A stretch of 15,912 nucleotides of DNA from contig JANJXE010000418.1 of the NCBI GenBank assembly GCA_024709185.1, positions 1-15,912 of the forward strand. Direction: 5' to 3'. This document shows positions 8,856 to 15,912 of this stretch, one piece after another. The position numbers and the translations under genes were made by a program. Origin of the DNA: Paludibacter sp. GTDB taxonomy: Bacteria; Bacteroidota; Bacteroidia; Bacteroidales; Paludibacteraceae. The first letter of the stretch is position 1, and each line of letters starts with the position of its first letter. The notes under the pieces are model-generated. The model made no database searches, had not been told where the DNA came from, and was given only the letters and a program-made list of their open reading frames with translations.

Positions 8856-11645
8856 ATGATTCCTATACATCATACTTTATTCAACAGCTTCCTTTATATT
8901 GTAGCTGGTTTGTTTATGGCAAACAATTACGCAATCGGACATAATGCTTTACCCACACTGACCGCTTTTTCCTCCGATACATTACAGGCCGCTTCAGATA
9001 GACCTGGCAACCTTTTGTTATCACCGACTTCATCTGTTATTTCGTCGGTTCAGGTTACGAAGAATGCATTGATCAAGGTGGAAGATGCATTTAACGGAAC
9101 CTTGCCCGGGGTGTTTAGCATCCGAAAAGCCAGTCCATCCTATGGATTATCGCAACTGAATTTTTATGTTCGTGGAAAAGCTACACTGGCCGATAATACT
9201 CCGTTGGTGTATGTCGATGGCGTTTTGTCGAATATCAACCTGATACATCCCAATGAAATTGAAGAGATTGCTGTAATTAAGGATCCTGTTGAGTTAGCCG
9301 CTTTCGGACAGCGTTCGGCAAATGGAATTATTCATCTGAAAACAAAAAAAGGAGTTAAAGCCCGTAATTTTATGCAGGTGGAAATGAATGCAGGTGTTCA
9401 GTTTCCGGAGTATATTGCTCCCAAATTGAATGCCTTTCAATACAGCGTTGCACACAATGAGGCGAACATCAACGATGGCACTTCACCAATTTTTGATCCG
9501 TCAAAGTACGATGGCCAAAGCGATTCCTATCTCTACCCATCGACCGATTTTATGAACGATTTTCTTTCGAAGACCGGACAGTTGACCCAGTTTAATTTTA
9601 CTGCCGGAGGTGGAAATGAGGTGGCCCGCTATTTCACTATCCTGGGCTATACCCGTCAGGATGGATTGTTTGCATTGCCTTCCGATGAAGATAATCTGAA
9701 TCCCGCATACAACGAACGGTATAACTTCAGAACAAACCTGGATGTAAATCTGGGAGCCGGATTTTATCTGCAAAGCAATGTAAGTGCTGTTTACGACGAC
9801 CGTCGATCGCCTTGGATTGCGTCGGATCAAACGGTGAACAGCAGTGCTAATTATATAATGAATGTGTTGTATTCTACCCCTGCAAATGCTTTTCCGCTGG
9901 TTAATCCAAATGGAACACTTGGTGGAACTTCCGTGTACCGTAACAATCCGATAGGACTGTTAAGCTCAGGACAGCGAACTGAAAATACCCGTTTGCTGAT
10001 GGCCAATATCCAGTTGTCGAAAGACCTGAGTGCCCTGCTGAAGGGGTTGAAGGCGGATGTGAGATATGCGTTTGAGAATTATAATTCGTATTATAAAGGT
10101 AATTATACTGTTTTTGGGGTTTCGCAGTATAACGAAGATGGTAGTTATTCCGAATATGGTGCTAATGACACAAAAGTAAGCACAGTGGGTGGTCAGCTTT
10201 CTGATTATTATAGTGATATCAACGTGGAGGCTGCGTTGCGATACAAGACCAGAATTGGTAATGCCGATATCGATTTTTCGACTTCCATAAACGATTACCA
10301 GTCGTATGTAGCCGGTGACGAGCCTCCCTATCGCTGGTTGGCCAACAGCAATCATCTGAAAATCAATTTCGACAATACCTATATTGCTCAGTTAGCGGCT
10401 ACTTACCAGGGATCCAACAGTTATGCCCGGGGTCAGCGGTATGGATTTTTTCCTGCAGGATCGTTTGCCTGGATACTTAGTAATTCAGATATTCTGAAAT
10501 CGACCGATTTGCTCAACTACTTGTCGGCCAAAGTAAGCGCCGGATTGTTGGGAAATGATCGTACGGGCGGTGAGCGCTTCATGTACCGACAGGCATTTTA
10601 TAACACGAATGGCTACAGTTTTGGTATACCCAATGGTTCCGCTCAGGGTTCTTACGAAGGTACGCTTCCAAATCCGGATGCCAGTTGGGAAAAATCATTG
10701 CAGTATGTGTTGAACATCGATGCAGTGATGTTCGATAATCAGTTGACGATGAATGCATCTGTTTTTCACGAAAACCGTTTCGATATTTTAGTCAGTCAGT
10801 CGAATGTGATTTCGTCGGTGGTGGGTAATCAGTTGCCTCAGTTGAATGCCGGAATAATCAATAACAGCGGAGTGGAACTTGCGGCAGCTTATCGTACCAC
10901 AATCGGAGAAGTGAAGCTTATTGCAGCCGGACATATTACCTATGCAAAAAATAAGATTGTGGATTTAAAGGAATTGAACTATCCTGTCAACGAATCTTAC
11001 AGGTATCGCAAAAACCAGTCGGTGGATGCTTTGTTTGGGTTTATTGCCGACGGAATATACCAATCGGAACAGGAGATTCAGGAAAGTAATGTTTTGTCGT
11101 CGTTTGGCCCCCTTCAGCCTGGTGATCTGAAATACAGGGATTTAAACAACGATGGCATCATAAATACTGCCGACAAATCTCCCATCGGAAACCTATTCCC
11201 GAATGTGATGTATGGTTTAAGCACTGGTGTTGACTACAAAAATTTTGATTTTTATTTTCATGTGGAAGGAAGTGCTGATTTTTACACTCACCTCATTCCG
11301 ACGATGTTTTCTGCGTATGCTTTTGAGAACCGCTACAATACCGAACAACCTGCAGGTAGCTATCCCCGTCTCAGTTTTGTGAGCACACACACTATGCAGG
11401 CCTCCGATTACTGGCTCGAAAAAGCACACCTTATTCGCCTGTCGAATGTGGAGCTGGGCTATACATTTCCTGAAAGAGTGACCCGGACCCTGAAACTTGG
11501 TGGATTGAGAATGTATGTGCGTGGCAACGAATTGCTGGCGACCCGCACTCAGCGAGAAAATCGGGACATAGAGTCATCCTACGCAGGTAGTACTCAGTAT
11601 CCTTTTTTAAAAACGGCCCTGTTAGGGTTGAAAATTACGTTGTAA
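8856..11645 (+). CDS. SusC/RagA-family TonB-dependent transporter 2, N-terminally reduced
   Basis: This 929-residue protein is a second SusC homologue. A hydrophobic N-terminus (about 1-28) looks like a signal peptide. Plug motifs follow: FNGTLPGV (79-86), PLVYVDGV (116-123), EIEEIAVIKDP (134-144) and FGQRSANGIIHLKTKKG (150-166). The barrel runs from about 170 to the end, including NFRTNLDVN, an EF-hand-like DLNNDGIINTAD loop starting at Asp762, and a terminal LLGLKITL. Unlike transporter 1 it has no carboxypeptidase-like N-terminal domain and no VVVGYGTQ signature. Only about 30 residues separate signal peptide and plug, so TonB coupling must use a divergent box. The reading frame is intact and the barrel motifs are kept, so it is unlikely to be a pseudogene. 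It begins 38 bases after susD 1 and 20 bases before its own susD. Confidence 0.92.
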   Translation: MIPIHHTLFNSFLYIVAGLFMANNYAIGHNALPTLTAFSSDTLQAASDRPGNLLLSPTSSVISSVQVTKNALIKVEDAFNGTLPGVFSIRKASPSYGLSQLNFYVRGKATLADNTPLVYVDGVLSNINLIHPNEIEEIAVIKDPVELAAFGQRSANGIIHLKTKKGVKARNFMQVEMNAGVQFPEYIAPKLNAFQYSVAHNEANINDGTSPIFDPSKYDGQSDSYLYPSTDFMNDFLSKTGQLTQFNFTAGGGNEVARYFTILGYTRQDGLFALPSDEDNLNPAYNERYNFRTNLDVNLGAGFYLQSNVSAVYDDRRSPWIASDQTVNSSANYIMNVLYSTPANAFPLVNPNGTLGGTSVYRNNPIGLLSSGQRTENTRLLMANIQLSKDLSALLKGLKADVRYAFENYNSYYKGNYTVFGVSQYNEDGSYSEYGANDTKVSTVGGQLSDYYSDINVEAALRYKTRIGNADIDFSTSINDYQSYVAGDEPPYRWLANSNHLKINFDNTYIAQLAATYQGSNSYARGQRYGFFPAGSFAWILSNSDILKSTDLLNYLSAKVSAGLLGNDRTGGERFMYRQAFYNTNGYSFGIPNGSAQGSYEGTLPNPDASWEKSLQYVLNIDAVMFDNQLTMNASVFHENRFDILVSQSNVISSVVGNQLPQLNAGIINNSGVELAAAYRTTIGEVKLIAAGHITYAKNKIVDLKELNYPVNESYRYRKNQSVDALFGFIADGIYQSEQEIQESNVLSSFGPLQPGDLKYRDLNNDGIINTADKSPIGNLFPNVMYGLSTGVDYKNFDFYFHVEGSADFYTHLIPTMFSAYAFENRYNTEQPAGSYPRLSFVSTHTMQASDYWLEKAHLIRLSNVELGYTFPERVTRTLKLGGLRMYVRGNELLATRTQRENRDIESSYAGSTQYPFLKTALLGLKITL

Positions 11646-11665
11646 AACCATAAAAACCAGATGCA

Positions 11666-13408
11666 ATGAATATAGTAAGTAAAATAGTTAGTATAATAAG
11701 CATTTTCGGGTTTCTGTCCTGCGATTCTATCCTGGAGCCACAACTCGATGGCACATTGAGTGAGGATGGAATCTGGAAGAACAACGCCAGGGCGTTTGCA
11801 TTTTTAAATAATGCATACAACAATTTGCCGGCAGGATATAACCGTATTTCGGGCACTATGCTTGATGCTGCAACCGATGATGCCGTTTGTCCCGATCCGT
11901 TGAACCCGGTTCATGGTTTTACTAACGGAGGCTGGAGTGCCTACAATATAATCGATAATGTATGGTATCGGAATTTCGAAGGAATCAGAAAGGTAAATAC
12001 TTTTTTAGCGCGAATCGACAGTGTACCCCTTATTAAATCGTCGAATGAACTGGGAACCGATGAAACAATACTACGTACAAGAGCACGCATGAAAGGTGAA
12101 GCCTATTTCCTGAGAGCGTTTTTTTACTTCGAACTGGTAAAACGCTATGGTGCTGTCCCGATTGTAGATAAGCCTCTTTCTCCGCAGGAGGCCAATGAGC
12201 TTCAACGTGCCACCATCGATGCCTGCTTTCAGTTTATCCTCGACGATTGTGATTCGGCAGCATCACGCTTGCCGGCAAAATACGGTACCACTCCCGTAGT
12301 TATTGGCTACAACGATGCTAAAGAAATTGGTCGTGCCACCAAAGGTGCTGCAATGGCACTGAAGGCAAGGGCATTGTTGTATTGGGCCAGTCCCCTTTTT
12401 AATGCGGAAGGAATAAGGTCGCGCTGGGAGACTGCGGCAACCGCAGCGAAGGCTGTAATTGATCTTACGGAACAACCCGCAGGCGGTGCTAAAGTATATG
12501 CCCTGACGCGCTACACTTCCACTGTCAATCTGAACGATCTTTTTGTTCCAAATTCAGTGATTGGACAATATCACTCTGAGATTATTTTTTCCACTCTATA
12601 TACAAATAACACAACAGTGGAAGCCCTGAATGGTCCTATTTCATACGGAGCAAAAGGGATGATTAATCCTACACAGAATCTTGTGGATGCTTTTCCGATG
12701 AGCAATGGCCGGCCTGTTTCCGATCCATCTTCGGGATACGATTCTTCAAACCCATATTTAAACAGAGACCCGCGATTGGCAATGACAGTACTTACCAATG
12801 GAGCGTTGTTTGGATTAAATGATAAAACAGGTACTATCGAAACCTTTGTAGGAGGAAACGATGCCCGGGGGGCCTATCCCAATGCTACTCATACAGGTTA
12901 TTATCTGCGCAAATTCATCAGTCCGGCGGCAGTTTGGGACGGGCGAACCGTTAATATTACCCGTACCTGGGTGTTGATTCGTTTTGCGGAACTTTATCTG
13001 AATTATGCCGAAGCCCGTAACGAAGCGTTTGGACCCGATTCAGAAGTATATGCAGCTTTACGCTCACTGCGATTAAGAGCAGGTTTACGTCCTTCGGATG
13101 TGCAGGCCGGCCTCACCAAGGAGCAGATGCGGCAACTGATTCAAAACGAAAGAAGAATTGAGCTGGCTTTTGAAGAACATCGCTTTTTTGATGTGCGTAG
13201 GTGGCGTTTGCTGGATAATCCGGCATTTCAACAGGATTTTTTGAAAATCAGAGGAGTTCGGATTGTGAAAAACGAACAGGGTGCCCTGAGCTATAATACA
13301 GATCTTGAGTTACAACAAAGAGTCTTCGATAAGAAAATGTATCTGTATCCAATTGAAGCTTCGGAGTTACTCAAAAACGATCAACTGACTCAAAATCCCG
13401 ATTGGTAA
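11666..13408 (+). CDS. SusD/RagB-family surface glycan-binding lipoprotein 2
   Basis: This 580-residue protein partners the second SusC. The lipoprotein signal peptide is short and ends FGFLSC, with Cys19 lipidated and Asp20 next. SusD hallmarks are GEAYFLRAFFYFELVKRYGAVPI (144-166), ATKGAAMALKARALLYWASPLF (224-245), FAELYLNYAEARNEAFG in the C-terminal part, and NERRIELAFEEHRFFDVRRW. It is clearly related to SusD 1 but well diverged in the N-terminal half, so the pairs are old duplicates or independent acquisitions rather than a recent copy. It is probably the last gene of the lyase/Sus transcript: a 132-base gap follows, although no hairpin terminator is visible there. Confidence 0.95.
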   Translation: MNIVSKIVSIISIFGFLSCDSILEPQLDGTLSEDGIWKNNARAFAFLNNAYNNLPAGYNRISGTMLDAATDDAVCPDPLNPVHGFTNGGWSAYNIIDNVWYRNFEGIRKVNTFLARIDSVPLIKSSNELGTDETILRTRARMKGEAYFLRAFFYFELVKRYGAVPIVDKPLSPQEANELQRATIDACFQFILDDCDSAASRLPAKYGTTPVVIGYNDAKEIGRATKGAAMALKARALLYWASPLFNAEGIRSRWETAATAAKAVIDLTEQPAGGAKVYALTRYTSTVNLNDLFVPNSVIGQYHSEIIFSTLYTNNTTVEALNGPISYGAKGMINPTQNLVDAFPMSNGRPVSDPSSGYDSSNPYLNRDPRLAMTVLTNGALFGLNDKTGTIETFVGGNDARGAYPNATHTGYYLRKFISPAAVWDGRTVNITRTWVLIRFAELYLNYAEARNEAFGPDSEVYAALRSLRLRAGLRPSDVQAGLTKEQMRQLIQNERRIELAFEEHRFFDVRRWRLLDNPAFQQDFLKIRGVRIVKNEQGALSYNTDLELQQRVFDKKMYLYPIEASELLKNDQLTQNPDW

Positions 13409-13482
13409 ACCATTTTGTACCACTGTACGATTTTATACATAGTTTCGGAAAAATGAAGTGGGTGTGAGTAGAAATACCGCAC

Positions 13483-13490
13483 TATCTTTA
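13483..13490 (+). promoter_or_regulatory. Weak candidate -7 element for beta-helix gene M
   Basis: TATCTTTA matches TAnnTTTG at every fixed position except the last and lies 50 bases before the ATG at 13541. No clear -33 element is seen. The gene may instead be read through from the Sus operon, since no terminator is visible in 13409-13540. Confidence 0.3.
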
Positions 13491-13540
13491 CCAACCAATT
13501 CGAAACGGATTACGTAAAACTTTTTTAATATTTAGTTATC

Positions 13541-15409
13541 ATGAGAAAAATTACTTTACTTTATTTACTGGTTTCACTGTCTTTTTTTGCTAATGCAGCA
13601 GTGTATTATGTAAGTCCTGCCGGTAACGGATCAACCGGAACTTCCTGGTCTTCTGCTTTTACATCTGTCAGGGCAGCGCTCGATGTTGCCACTGTGGGTG
13701 ATGAACTATGGGTGGCACAGGGAACGTATACTATCGCCAATCAGGAAAGCCAGTTGATTTTTAAAAACGGCGTAAATGTGTATGGCGGTTTTGCTGGTAC
13801 CGAAAGTACCCGCGCATCCCGCAATTCCAATCCTGAATTAACAATCATCAAGCATCAGTCGACTGTGGAAACCAATTTCAGATTGCTCATGAGTACCAAC
13901 CTGGATGATGCGGCACTGTACGACGGCTTTACTTTTGATGGAAACAATGCCGGTTTAGGCGTACATTTATCGGGCAATTGTACGCTGAACAACGCCATTG
14001 TGAAAAATTGTTCGGCCCTCAATGGTTCAGGTGTTGGGGTGTATATTGCAGGCAATGAACTGACGCCTGTAGTTCTCAGCAATGCAACAGTTACGTCCAA
14101 CCGTTTGCGTGTGAATAATGTAAATACCTTCCCTTTGGGAGGCGCAGGTGTATTCGTTAGCAATGGATCCAAGCTTGCCGAAATAAAAAATTGCACTGTT
14201 GAAGCCAATACCATTGAAGGGATTTCTGCTACGGGAACACACGAAGCAATGGGAGCCGGAATCTATATTGTGGAAGGTAAGATTCTGAACAGTATCATCA
14301 ATAACAATAAACTGGAAAATTCGGCCAATGCAACCTATTCGCATAATAATTTTACTGCCGGTGGTATTGCGATTGTTCCCATGGGTGTAGCAGTTCCGGC
14401 CAAGTCAGTTCTGATTGAAGGGTGTAAAATTACCAACAATGTAAGTCCATCGCGTGGAGGTGGTATTATTATCGATCCTCGCTGGTCGGGACAGTATCAT
14501 GGTAATTACACCATCCGTAAAAGTATTGTGACAAACAACAAGAGTGGTGCTGTGGGTGGAGGTTTACTGGCAACAGCTGCAACCCGGCAGACTGGAGATG
14601 GCTGGACACTGAATATTGAAAATTCATTGTTTACCAACAACAGTGCAGGAACAAATTCCGCCGGAGGGGGCTTGTTTATCAATGCTTCCCAGATTTTGAA
14701 TATCACCAATGCCACCTTTGCCAACAACCTGGCTCCCAATTATGGCGGGGGTGGTATTTATATGCAGAGTACAGCTAATCAAACCATCAAGGCAAGTCTG
14801 AAGAACGTTTTACTTTGGGGAAATGAAAGTCCGAACCGGGCCACTCACGAGAAACAAATCGGGAATGGTTCGCAGCTTTCCACGATTATTTTCAGTGCGA
14901 TTCAGAGTTTTGATCCTACTGCAACGCATTTGGCTACAGCAACCCAGGGTGATAATGTAGTGCTTAATGCGAGCAACACGCATGCCTCAGGTCCGGGTTT
15001 TGTAGCACCATCGGCACTGCCGGGTTATGGCGTGGAAGGAGCACTTACTGCCAACTGGAAACTCCAAAGTTCATCTATCCTCATTGATGCCGGTGACGAT
15101 TATCTTACAGAAGACCTGGAAGGAACAAGCCGTCCACAAGGTGATTATTCCGATATTGGTGCCTATGAATATTCAGTGAATACGGCTGTTAATGAAGTTC
15201 AGCATGCATCGCTCCGATTGTACAGCTCGGCCGGTTCGATTGTTTTCGACAACGACAGCGATGCCCGTAAAATGGACGTGTTTACTGCTGCAGGTACAAA
15301 AGTCGCTTCGGTTCAACTTTCCTCAGGATTGAATTCGGTTAGGGTAATACCTGGTCAATTGTATATCGTTCGAATTGATACAAAGTCTGCGAAAGTACTA
15401 GTTCAATAA
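13541..15409 (+). CDS. Secreted right-handed beta-helix protein M with T9SS-like tail
   Basis: This is a complete 622-residue paralogue of the genes at both window edges. The signal peptide ends ANA (17-19). The cap follows: VYYVSPAG (21-28), GDELWVAQGTY (53-63) and GGFAGTES (82-89). Residues about 145-430 form parallel beta-helix coils with repeated N-C/S/A-x-[IV]-x-x-N-N and GGG-[IL]-hydrophobic motifs (217-223, 294-300, 327-333, 361-367, 389-396). Residues 511-545 (ILIDAGDD, then RPQGDYSDIGAYEY) match the junction typical of choice-of-anchor Q beta-helix proteins. Residues about 548-622 resemble a type A T9SS sorting domain with a terminal GQLYIVRI strand. It is likely surface-attached or secreted. 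No catalytic residues of known beta-helix lyases (PL1, PL6, PL9) are recognisable, so binding, adhesion or an unknown enzyme are all open. It lies 132 bases after the second susD and is closed by a strong terminator. Confidence 0.9.
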   Translation: MRKITLLYLLVSLSFFANAAVYYVSPAGNGSTGTSWSSAFTSVRAALDVATVGDELWVAQGTYTIANQESQLIFKNGVNVYGGFAGTESTRASRNSNPELTIIKHQSTVETNFRLLMSTNLDDAALYDGFTFDGNNAGLGVHLSGNCTLNNAIVKNCSALNGSGVGVYIAGNELTPVVLSNATVTSNRLRVNNVNTFPLGGAGVFVSNGSKLAEIKNCTVEANTIEGISATGTHEAMGAGIYIVEGKILNSIINNNKLENSANATYSHNNFTAGGIAIVPMGVAVPAKSVLIEGCKITNNVSPSRGGGIIIDPRWSGQYHGNYTIRKSIVTNNKSGAVGGGLLATAATRQTGDGWTLNIENSLFTNNSAGTNSAGGGLFINASQILNITNATFANNLAPNYGGGGIYMQSTANQTIKASLKNVLLWGNESPNRATHEKQIGNGSQLSTIIFSAIQSFDPTATHLATATQGDNVVLNASNTHASGPGFVAPSALPGYGVEGALTANWKLQSSSILIDAGDDYLTEDLEGTSRPQGDYSDIGAYEYSVNTAVNEVQHASLRLYSSAGSIVFDNDSDARKMDVFTAAGTKVASVQLSSGLNSVRVIPGQLYIVRIDTKSAKVLVQ

Positions 15410-15442
15410 AGTGAACATCCCGAATTTTATATTCAATTTTAT

Positions 15443-15478
15443 AACGAGGCAATTTCAAACGAGATTGCCTCGTTTTTT
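15443..15478 (+). terminator. Rho-independent-type hairpin terminator
   Basis: A perfect 11-bp stem (AACGAGGCAAT at 15443-15453 with ATTGCCTCGTT at 15464-15474) encloses a 10-base loop and runs into a T tract ending at 15478. It sits 34 bases after the stop of beta-helix gene M and should end the transcript coming from that gene. Confidence 0.88.
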
Positions 15479-15551
15479 GTATCATCAAAAGCTTTAATTT
15501 CACTTAAGGTTTTAATCTGCACTGAAAACCGGCCTTTAAATTATTAGTGTA

Positions 15552-15563
15552 CACAATTGTGTT
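15552..15563. promoter_or_regulatory. 12-bp perfect palindrome, possible operator
   Basis: ACACAATTGTGT is its own reverse complement and lies about 60 bases upstream of the candidate -7 element for gene R. It could bind a dimeric regulator. An AT-rich palindrome of this size could also be chance. Confidence 0.3.
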
Positions 15564-15579
15564 GAATACAATTTTAGTC

Positions 15580-15609
15580 ACTGATTAAGACGAATTTGTA
15601 CACTGATTA
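15580..15609 (+). repeat. Direct repeat CACTGATTA spaced 21 bp
   Basis: Two exact copies of CACTGATTA lie at 15580-15588 and 15601-15609, starts 21 bases apart, which is about two helical turns. They end 14 bases before the candidate -7 element at 15624. The spacing and position suit an activator site, by inference only. Confidence 0.4.
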
Positions 15610-15623
15610 CCAGCTGCCAGAGA

Positions 15624-15631
15624 TACTTTTG
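15624..15631 (+). promoter_or_regulatory. Candidate -7 promoter element for beta-helix gene R
   Basis: TACTTTTG matches the Bacteroidetes -7 consensus and is the same octamer seen before the lyase operon. A TTTG at 15596-15599 is a possible -33 element, although the 24-base gap is slightly long. The ATG follows 44 bases downstream of the octamer. Confidence 0.5.
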
Positions 15632-15675
15632 CTAAAAATATATAAACAGAATACTAACAATTGAATCACTATCAC

Positions 15676-15912
15676 ATGAAAAAATTACTCGCTCTATTCT
15701 TTTGTTTTTTCTATTTGGGTGCGGTTCAGGAAGGCTTTGGTACGGTGTACTATGTCAGTCCAACCGGCACCAATGCCGATGGATTAAGCTGGGCAACAGC
15801 CTATACAAGTCCTGCCGCAGCCCTGGCCGGTGCTCCGGTTGCCGGCGATGAAGTATGGGTACAGCAGGGAACGTATGTGTCGGCTACTACCCTGAGCTGG
15901 AAAACCGGCATC
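15676..15912 (+). CDS. Secreted right-handed beta-helix repeat protein R, N-terminal 79 residues only
   Basis: The frame runs from ATG 15676 to the window edge, 79 residues with no stop. Residues 1 to about 22 are a hydrophobic signal peptide that differs from those of paralogues L and M; Cys10 sits in LFFC, which does not fit a lipobox. The shared cap follows: TVYYVSPTG (23-31) and GDEVWVQQGTY (57-67). Residues 35-79 match residues 32-76 of protein L with one substitution (Ser38 for Thr35), and the DNA is nearly identical there. By homology the rest should be a beta-helix with a T9SS tail, but that lies outside the window. It has its own predicted promoter and follows the terminator of gene M, so it is probably a separate transcription unit. 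Confidence 0.88.
   Translation, partial: MKKLLALFFCFFYLGAVQEGFGTVYYVSPTGTNADGLSWATAYTSPAAALAGAPVAGDEVWVQQGTYVSATTLSWKTGI
15778..15912 (+). repeat. Right copy of 135-bp inverted near-identical segment
   Basis: This matches the reverse complement of 970-1104 with 4 mismatches in 135 bases and continues up to the window edge, so the repeat is probably longer. It encodes residues 35-79 of protein R. Protein M, which lies between the two copies, has the homologous region but is far more diverged in DNA. Confidence 0.95.

Noticed and set aside
9966..10355. 129-residue minus-strand frame inside SusC 2
   Set aside because: It is an antisense shadow of a clearly conserved SusC barrel. Its isoleucine-rich composition comes from the complement of the coding strand.
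13409..13540. Terminator after the second susD
   Set aside because: Only a 4-bp GTAC/GTAC pairing is seen and no stem adjoins the T-rich stretch near 13522, so no terminator can be supported.
13855..14344. Overlapping 119- and 105-residue minus-strand frames in beta-helix gene M
   Set aside because: They lie antisense to intact beta-helix coils with no recognisable motif of their own, and both are explained by the opposite coding frame.

Overview
The window looks like Bacteroidota DNA, most likely a Bacteroidales-type anaerobe or environmental polysaccharide degrader. Three things point there: two tandem SusC/SusD outer-membrane uptake pairs, C-terminal tails of the type IX secretion system (T9SS) kind, and -7 promoter elements matching the Bacteroidetes consensus TAnnTTTG with no clear Shine-Dalgarno sites. 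Genus cannot be fixed from sequence reading alone.

Layout, left to right. (1) Positions 1-1197, minus strand: a secreted right-handed beta-helix protein (called L here), cut by the left edge. (2) Positions 1198-1583: a 386-base divergent intergenic region with candidate promoters for both sides and several inverted repeats. (3) Positions 1584-13408, plus strand, tightly spaced and probably one operon: a family 8 polysaccharide lyase closest to chondroitin AC lyase with a T9SS tail, then SusC-SusD pair 1, then SusC-SusD pair 2. (4) Positions 13541-15409: a second, complete beta-helix protein (M) with a T9SS-like tail, followed by a strong hairpin terminator. (5) From 15676 to the right edge: the N-terminus of a third beta-helix protein (R).

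How it works together (inference). This is part of a polysaccharide utilization locus (PUL). The lyase would be exported through T9SS and cut a uronic-acid polysaccharide such as chondroitin or hyaluronan outside the cell by beta-elimination. The two SusCD complexes would capture and import the oligosaccharides. The beta-helix proteins are probably surface or secreted carbohydrate-interacting proteins of unknown activity. No regulator, sulfatase or unsaturated glucuronyl hydrolase lies in the window, so the locus as seen is incomplete.

The most unusual signal is at the two ends. Genes L and R share a 135-base segment in inverted orientation (970-1104 and 15778-15912) with only 4 mismatches, yet the sequence just upstream, including the signal peptides, is clearly diverged. 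That sharp boundary suggests gene conversion or recent recombination between the genes bracketing the PUL. Recombination between these inverted copies could flip the roughly 14.7 kb between them.
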